From contig NZ_SAUN01000001.1 of assembly GCF_004011505.1 (NCBI RefSeq), positions 10,815,501 to 10,879,500 of the forward strand: DNA of 64,000 bases. Direction: 5' to 3'. This document shows, piece by piece, positions 60,447 to 64,000 of this stretch. Numbering within the stretch: the stretch's first letter is position 1; every line of letters starts with the position of its first letter. The position numbers were made by a program, and so were the translations under genes. The stretch is from Nonomuraea polychroma (GTDB lineage: Bacteria; Actinomycetota; Actinomycetes; Streptosporangiales; Streptosporangiaceae). A model generated the notes under the pieces. It had not been told where the DNA came from, made no database searches, and saw nothing but the letters and a program-made list of their open reading frames with translations.

Positions 60447-61730
60447 TCAGCGTGTGACGATGAAATCCGCGGGATCGCGAGGCGCGCGATCCGCTGGCGG
60501 GGCCGCCGCGTGGCCCACGGCCACGCACCCCATCGGGTCCCACGAGTCCGGCAGGTCGAGCACCGCGCGGACGACAGGGCGGCAGAACATCGTGGACGAC
60601 ACCCACGCCGAGCCGAGTCCTTCGACGGCGAGCTGGATCAGGAAGTTTTCCACCCCGGCGCCCGTCGCCACCACGAACATCTCCCGCTCGGACGCGTTGC
60701 GCCGCGCGTCGCGGTATGTGTGCGACCCCTCCATCACCAGGCACGGCACCACCAGGTAGGGCGCGTTACGCAGCACGTCGCCCCGCCTGATCCGCTTGGC
60801 GATCGACTGCTCGCCGAACCCGTCCCCGCGCAGGTCCTCGATCCACGCCTCGCGCATCGCGTCGAGCAGCTTCGTCCGCGTCTCCGGCGACTCGACCAGC
60901 ACGAACCGCCACGGAGTCGTGTGATGCGGCGCCGGCGCGGCGATGCCCGCCGCCACCGCCCTGCGCACCGCCTCGGGATCGACGGGCCGGTCGGAGAACT
61001 CCCTGATCGTACGGCGCGCGAACACGACATCCCGCGACCCGTAGCGGAACAGGTCGTCGTCGGCCGCCCGCACCAGCGGCCGCACCCCAGGTCCGTCGTC
61101 GTCCGTGACGAGGTGGGACAGCCCGCGGACGATCGCCACGGGCACGCCCGCGAGCTTGCCCTTCACCAGCTCGGCCGCGCCCGCGATCTCGTCGGCCAGC
61201 GCCGTGACGGTGGCGCTGAGCTGGTTGCCGTACGCGTCCGACGTGCCGCGGAAGTCGTCCAGCGGCCGCAGGCCGGCCACCCCGATCGCCACGTCGGTGA
61301 GCCCGTTGCGCCACGGCCGGCCGAAGGTGTCGGAGACGATCACGCCGACCCGGACGGCGGCCAGGCCCGCCCTGATGCGGCCGGCGGAGGCGTCGGGATC
61401 CTCGGGGAGGAGCAGCACGGTGCCCGGGTCGGTGTTGGAGGCGTCGACTCCGGCGGCGGCCATGACGAAGCCGTGGCGGGTCTGGGAGATCACGGTGTCG
61501 CCGCGCCTGGCGACCACCCGCTCGGTCTCGTCCTCGATCGCCTGGATCCGGTCGGGCGCCCGGCGGATCCGGCCCTCGGCCTTGCTCACGATCTTGGAGG
61601 TGACGACCACGATGTCGCCGTCCTGGATGCCGGCGTCCTTGAGCAGGGCCGCGATGTCGTCTCCCGGGCGCACCTCGCCGACGCCCTCGACGGCGATCAC
61701 TTCGACGCGGTGGGGTCCTGCGATCGTCAT
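60447..61730 (-). CDS. fbiB: Coenzyme F420:L-glutamate ligase, bifunctional FbiB
   Basis: 427 residues, the usual actinobacterial length. The N-terminal ligase domain (1-245) has VVTSKIVSKAEGRIR, VLLLPEDPDASAGRIR and GVIVSDTFGRPWRNGLTDVA. The C-terminal FMN-dependent nitroreductase-like domain (about 255-427) has RRTIREFSDRPVD, HHTTPWRFVLV and LGSAWVSSTMF. FbiB reduces dehydro-F420-0 and adds the glutamate tail. Its ATG overlaps the fbiA stop by 4 bp (ATGA). Confidence 0.96.
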   Translation of the reverse strand: MTIAGPHRVEVIAVEGVGEVRPGDDIAALLKDAGIQDGDIVVVTSKIVSKAEGRIRRAPDRIQAIEDETERVVARRGDTVISQTRHGFVMAAAGVDASNTDPGTVLLLPEDPDASAGRIRAGLAAVRVGVIVSDTFGRPWRNGLTDVAIGVAGLRPLDDFRGTSDAYGNQLSATVTALADEIAGAAELVKGKLAGVPVAIVRGLSHLVTDDDGPGVRPLVRAADDDLFRYGSRDVVFARRTIREFSDRPVDPEAVRRAVAAGIAAPAPHHTTPWRFVLVESPETRTKLLDAMREAWIEDLRGDGFGEQSIAKRIRRGDVLRNAPYLVVPCLVMEGSHTYRDARRNASEREMFVVATGAGVENFLIQLAVEGLGSAWVSSTMFCRPVVRAVLDLPDSWDPMGCVAVGHAAAPPADRAPRDPADFIVTR

Positions 61731-62665
61731 CGGGTGAGCTCCAGGGCCAGGTCGAGGGCCGTGCGCGCGATATCCGCCGCAGCCTCGGCGTCGTGCATGA
61801 GGATCGGGCGGGCGACGACCCGCACGCCGTCGAGCGCGACCCCCTCGTCCTCCTCGGCCACCAGCCAGCCGTCGATCAGATCCGGGCCGTAGAGCTCCAG
61901 GACGGCCTGTGCGGTCGTCTCCACTCCGATGGCCGTCAGGCAGGCGTCGGCCATGCCGCGCACCGGAGCTCCGCCGATGATCGGCGACACGCCGACCACG
62001 GTCTTGGGGGTCAGGGCGTCGCGGATGCCCGGGATCTGGAGGATCGTGCCGATGCTGACGACGGGGTTGGACGGCGGCAGGATGACCACGTCAGCCTCCT
62101 CGACGGCCTCAAGAACGCCCGGCGCCGGCTTGGCGGTGTCCGCCCCCACCAGCGCGAACGATTGGGCGGGGACGGAGGCGCGCAGGCGTACCCACCACTC
62201 CTGGAAGTGGATGGCGCGTTTGCCGTGCTCGTCCTCGATCACCACGTGCGTCTCGCAGCGGTCGTCGCTCATCGGCAGCAGCCGCACGCCCGGCTGCCAG
62301 CGCGCGCACAGCGCCTCGGTGATCTGCGAGAGCGGGTAGCCTGCCGCGAGCATCTGCGAGCGGACGATGTGGGTGGCGAAGTCGCGGTCGCCGAGCCCGA
62401 ACCACTGCGGCTCCATCCCGTACGCGGCCAGTTCCTCCTTGACCACGTGGGACTCCTTGGCCCGGCCCCAGCCCTGCTCCTCGTCGATGCCGTTGCCCAG
62501 GGTGTACATCACGGTGTCGAGGTCGGGGCAGACCCGCAGGCCGAACAGGGTGATGTCGTCACCCGTGTTGCCGATGACGGTGATCGTGGCGTCTGGCTCG
62601 GTCGCGCGCAGACCACGGAGGAAACGGGCGCCGCCGATGCCGCCGGCGAGTGACACGATGTGCAT
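61727..62665 (-). CDS. fbiA: 2-phospho-L-lactate/phosphoenolpyruvate transferase FbiA
   Basis: 312 residues from ATG 62665; the frame is open to 62809, but the conserved start is MHIVSLAGGIGGARFLRGL. Further motifs are VIGNTGDDITLFGLRVCPD, GLGDRDFATHIVRS, VILPPSNPVVSIGTIL and SPIIGGAPVRGMAD. FbiA joins the activated phosphoenolpyruvyl (or phospholactyl) group to FO, giving dehydro-F420-0 (or F420-0), the FbiB substrate. fbiD/cofC, which supplies the donor, is not in the window. Confidence 0.96.
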   Translation of the reverse strand: MHIVSLAGGIGGARFLRGLRATEPDATITVIGNTGDDITLFGLRVCPDLDTVMYTLGNGIDEEQGWGRAKESHVVKEELAAYGMEPQWFGLGDRDFATHIVRSQMLAAGYPLSQITEALCARWQPGVRLLPMSDDRCETHVVIEDEHGKRAIHFQEWWVRLRASVPAQSFALVGADTAKPAPGVLEAVEEADVVILPPSNPVVSIGTILQIPGIRDALTPKTVVGVSPIIGGAPVRGMADACLTAIGVETTAQAVLELYGPDLIDGWLVAEEDEGVALDGVRVVARPILMHDAEAAADIARTALDLALELTR

Positions 62666-62845
62666 GCGGCCCAGTCTGTCACCGGCCTCTGACAAGCCCG
62701 CCGGGGGAGTGGTCTTCCCCACTTTCGAGTGCCCTACTTGCTGGTATAGGCCGAATTGAGATGAAAGGGGTTCCTGGGACTCCCATCGCCGGACTTGACG
62801 ATGTGGCAAACTCCCTTCGGGCTAAAGGGTCCGTTGGGGGTATTT

Positions 62846-64000
62846 GTGAGCAAACTTGACGTCGCCCGGCTGAAGGAGCCGGCCGCCTGGGTCATGCTCG
62901 TCACCGGGTTGATCAACGTGCTGCTGGCGATCGGTCACATCCTGATCGGCTCGTCGTCCGCCTCGACCTTCACGGGCCGCGCGGCCGCGAACTTCTTCGA
63001 CGTGACGAGTCCGGTGGTCGCGGCGTTGCTGCTGGGTGCGGTGCTACTGGTGACCAAGGTCGGCCAGCCGTCGCCCAAGGCCAAGCCGATCATGTACGGG
63101 GCGGCGGCCGGGCTGCTCCTGGCGTCGGTGTTCGGCATGCTGGCGTTGCTGCTGGGCCTGTTCGCCGGGGACGGGGTCCGCGACGTCGTGGAGTTCGTGC
63201 TCTTGGGCGTGCCCCAGCTGGCGTTGACCGCCATCGCGCTGGTGTATTTGATCCCGCAGGTCCTGCCGGAGCGTCCGGCCGCGCAGGTCTACCACCACCC
63301 CCAGTTCGGCCAGCAGCCGCCGTTCGCGGGCGGGCCGCAGGATCCCGCCGCCGCCTACGGGCAGCCCCAGCCCGGCTATGGTCAGCAGCCTCCCGCCGCC
63401 TACGGCCAGCAGCCCGGCTACGGTCAGCAGCCGCAGACGGGCCAGCCCCCGGCCGGGCAGCAGCCCGGCTACGGTCAGCCGGAGCAGGCGCCTGCCGCCT
63501 TCGGCCAGCAGCCCGCCTACGGTCAGCAGCCGCCGTCGGAGTCCGGCTACGGTCAGCAGCCTCCGTCAGCCCAGCAGCCGGGCTACGGGCAGCCCCAGCC
63601 CGGCTATGGTCAGCAGCCGCCGTCAGGTCAGCAGCCTGACTATGGTCAGCAGCCGCCAGGTCAGCAGCCTGACTTCGGCCAGCAGCCGCCGTCGGGTCAG
63701 CAGCCCGGCTACGGGCAGCAGCCGCCGAGCTTCGGTGGCGGCCTGCCGCCCGAGCAGTCCGCTTACGCGCCGCCCGCCGCCGACGCCCAGCCCGTGCATC
63801 CCAACCAGCCCGTCGCGCCCAACCAGCACGCCGAGCCCGGTTACGGCGCGCCGCAGCCGGACGCGTATCAGCCGGTCAGGGCCGCGCTCCCGCCGGCGCC
63901 GTCCGACCAGCAGCCGCCGCAGGGCTTCGGGCAGGACGCTTCGTTCGGACAGAACGCCGGCTTCGGGCAGAACAACGGCTTCGGGCAGGATTCCGCCTTC
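62846..64000 (+). CDS. Four-helix membrane protein with Gly/Tyr/Gln/Pro repeat tail (3' end outside window)
   Basis: 385 codons are visible and the frame is open at the right edge. The start is GTG 62846 with a GGGGG RBS. Residues 1-135 contain four membrane helices (about 16-36, 52-72, 83-108, 113-136). From about residue 150 the protein is an extended low-complexity tail built on GYGQQP, followed by FGQN/FGQD repeats near the edge. The topology suggests the tail is cytoplasmic. Function unknown; such Gln/Tyr-rich tails resemble prion-like or condensate-forming segments. Confidence 0.82.
   Translation, partial: MSKLDVARLKEPAAWVMLVTGLINVLLAIGHILIGSSSASTFTGRAAANFFDVTSPVVAALLLGAVLLVTKVGQPSPKAKPIMYGAAAGLLLASVFGMLALLLGLFAGDGVRDVVEFVLLGVPQLALTAIALVYLIPQVLPERPAAQVYHHPQFGQQPPFAGGPQDPAAAYGQPQPGYGQQPPAAYGQQPGYGQQPQTGQPPAGQQPGYGQPEQAPAAFGQQPAYGQQPPSESGYGQQPPSAQQPGYGQPQPGYGQQPPSGQQPDYGQQPPGQQPDFGQQPPSGQQPGYGQQPPSFGGGLPPEQSAYAPPAADAQPVHPNQPVAPNQHAEPGYGAPQPDAYQPVRAALPPAPSDQQPPQGFGQDASFGQNAGFGQNNGFGQDSAF
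63298..63735 (+). repeat. Degenerate repeats coding GYGQQP units
   Basis: At least twelve in-frame copies of GYGQQP-like units (variants DYGQQP, DFGQQP, AYGQQP, GYGQPQ). At DNA level the unit is ggctacggtcagcagccg with varied spacing. Codon choices differ between copies, so this is an old or selected repeat and not a recent slippage array, though several neighbouring copies are nearly identical. Confidence 0.85.

Noticed and set aside
62109..62653. Open frames on both strands inside fbiA
   Set aside because: They overlap the well-conserved FbiA frame and show typical shadow composition.
63298..63735. CRISPR array from regularly repeated units
   Set aside because: The repeats stay in one reading frame, encode GYGQQP units, vary in spacing and have no unique spacers.

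Overview
This 64 kb window is high-GC chromosomal DNA from an actinomycete. It carries mycothiol metabolism, a complete coenzyme F420 set (fbiC, fbiB, fbiA), DtxR/IdeR-type iron boxes, frequent GTG/TTG starts and many convergent genes with overlapping 3' ends. The gene content (GH95, AA10 LPMO, paired LCP proteins, DUF5941) suggests Streptosporangiales, possibly Nonomuraea; that assignment is inference. No rRNA, tRNA or CRISPR array was recognised.

The backbone resembles, from memory, the mycobacterial order Rv3261-Rv3277 (fbiA, fbiB, manB, glycosyltransferase, LCP protein, fadE25, purE, purK, GtrA), but here it is stretched by inserted blocks.

Layout. 0-8.7 kb: end of a mycothiol-dependent alcohol dehydrogenase with its metallo-hydrolase, an iron-regulated bfd-bfr pair, a GH95 glycosidase, an SDR protein, a methyltransferase, an OmpR-type two-component system and a GtrA protein. 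8.8-15.2 kb: an accessory island with a decayed MacB-type permease, an AAA ATPase with a nuclease-like C-terminus, four poorly characterised genes and a tyrosine recombinase lacking its N-terminal domain. 15.4-20.8 kb: acyl-CoA dehydrogenase, UDP-sugar dehydrogenase, GNAT protein, purE and purK. 20.8-22.2 kb: an IS1341-type element carrying only an intact tnpB. 22.2-26.3 kb: small metabolic and secreted proteins, an F420-type oxidoreductase and a STAS protein.

26.3-54 kb is a large cell-surface glycopolymer region: two LCP ligases, at least five glycosyltransferases, two polytopic membrane glycosyltransferase-like proteins, a TagF-type polymerase, a TarI/IspD-type cytidylyltransferase, two flippase-like proteins, an acyltransferase and an NDP-sugar synthase. 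Inside it, 31.6-36.4 kb holds the most interesting unit: a pseudo-nucleotidyltransferase/CDP-alcohol phosphotransferase fusion, a DUF5941 membrane protein, a LicC-like cytidylyltransferase, an archaeal-type glycerol-1-phosphate dehydrogenase and a second CDP-alcohol phosphotransferase whose last signature Asp is Ala. Together they could build a phosphodiester-linked surface lipid or polymer of unusual glycerol stereochemistry.

54-64 kb: an AlkA-like glycosylase, fbiC, a substrate-binding/VWA protein, an AA10 LPMO, fbiB-fbiA, and a four-helix membrane protein with a long Gly-Tyr-Gln-Pro repeat tail that runs off the window.
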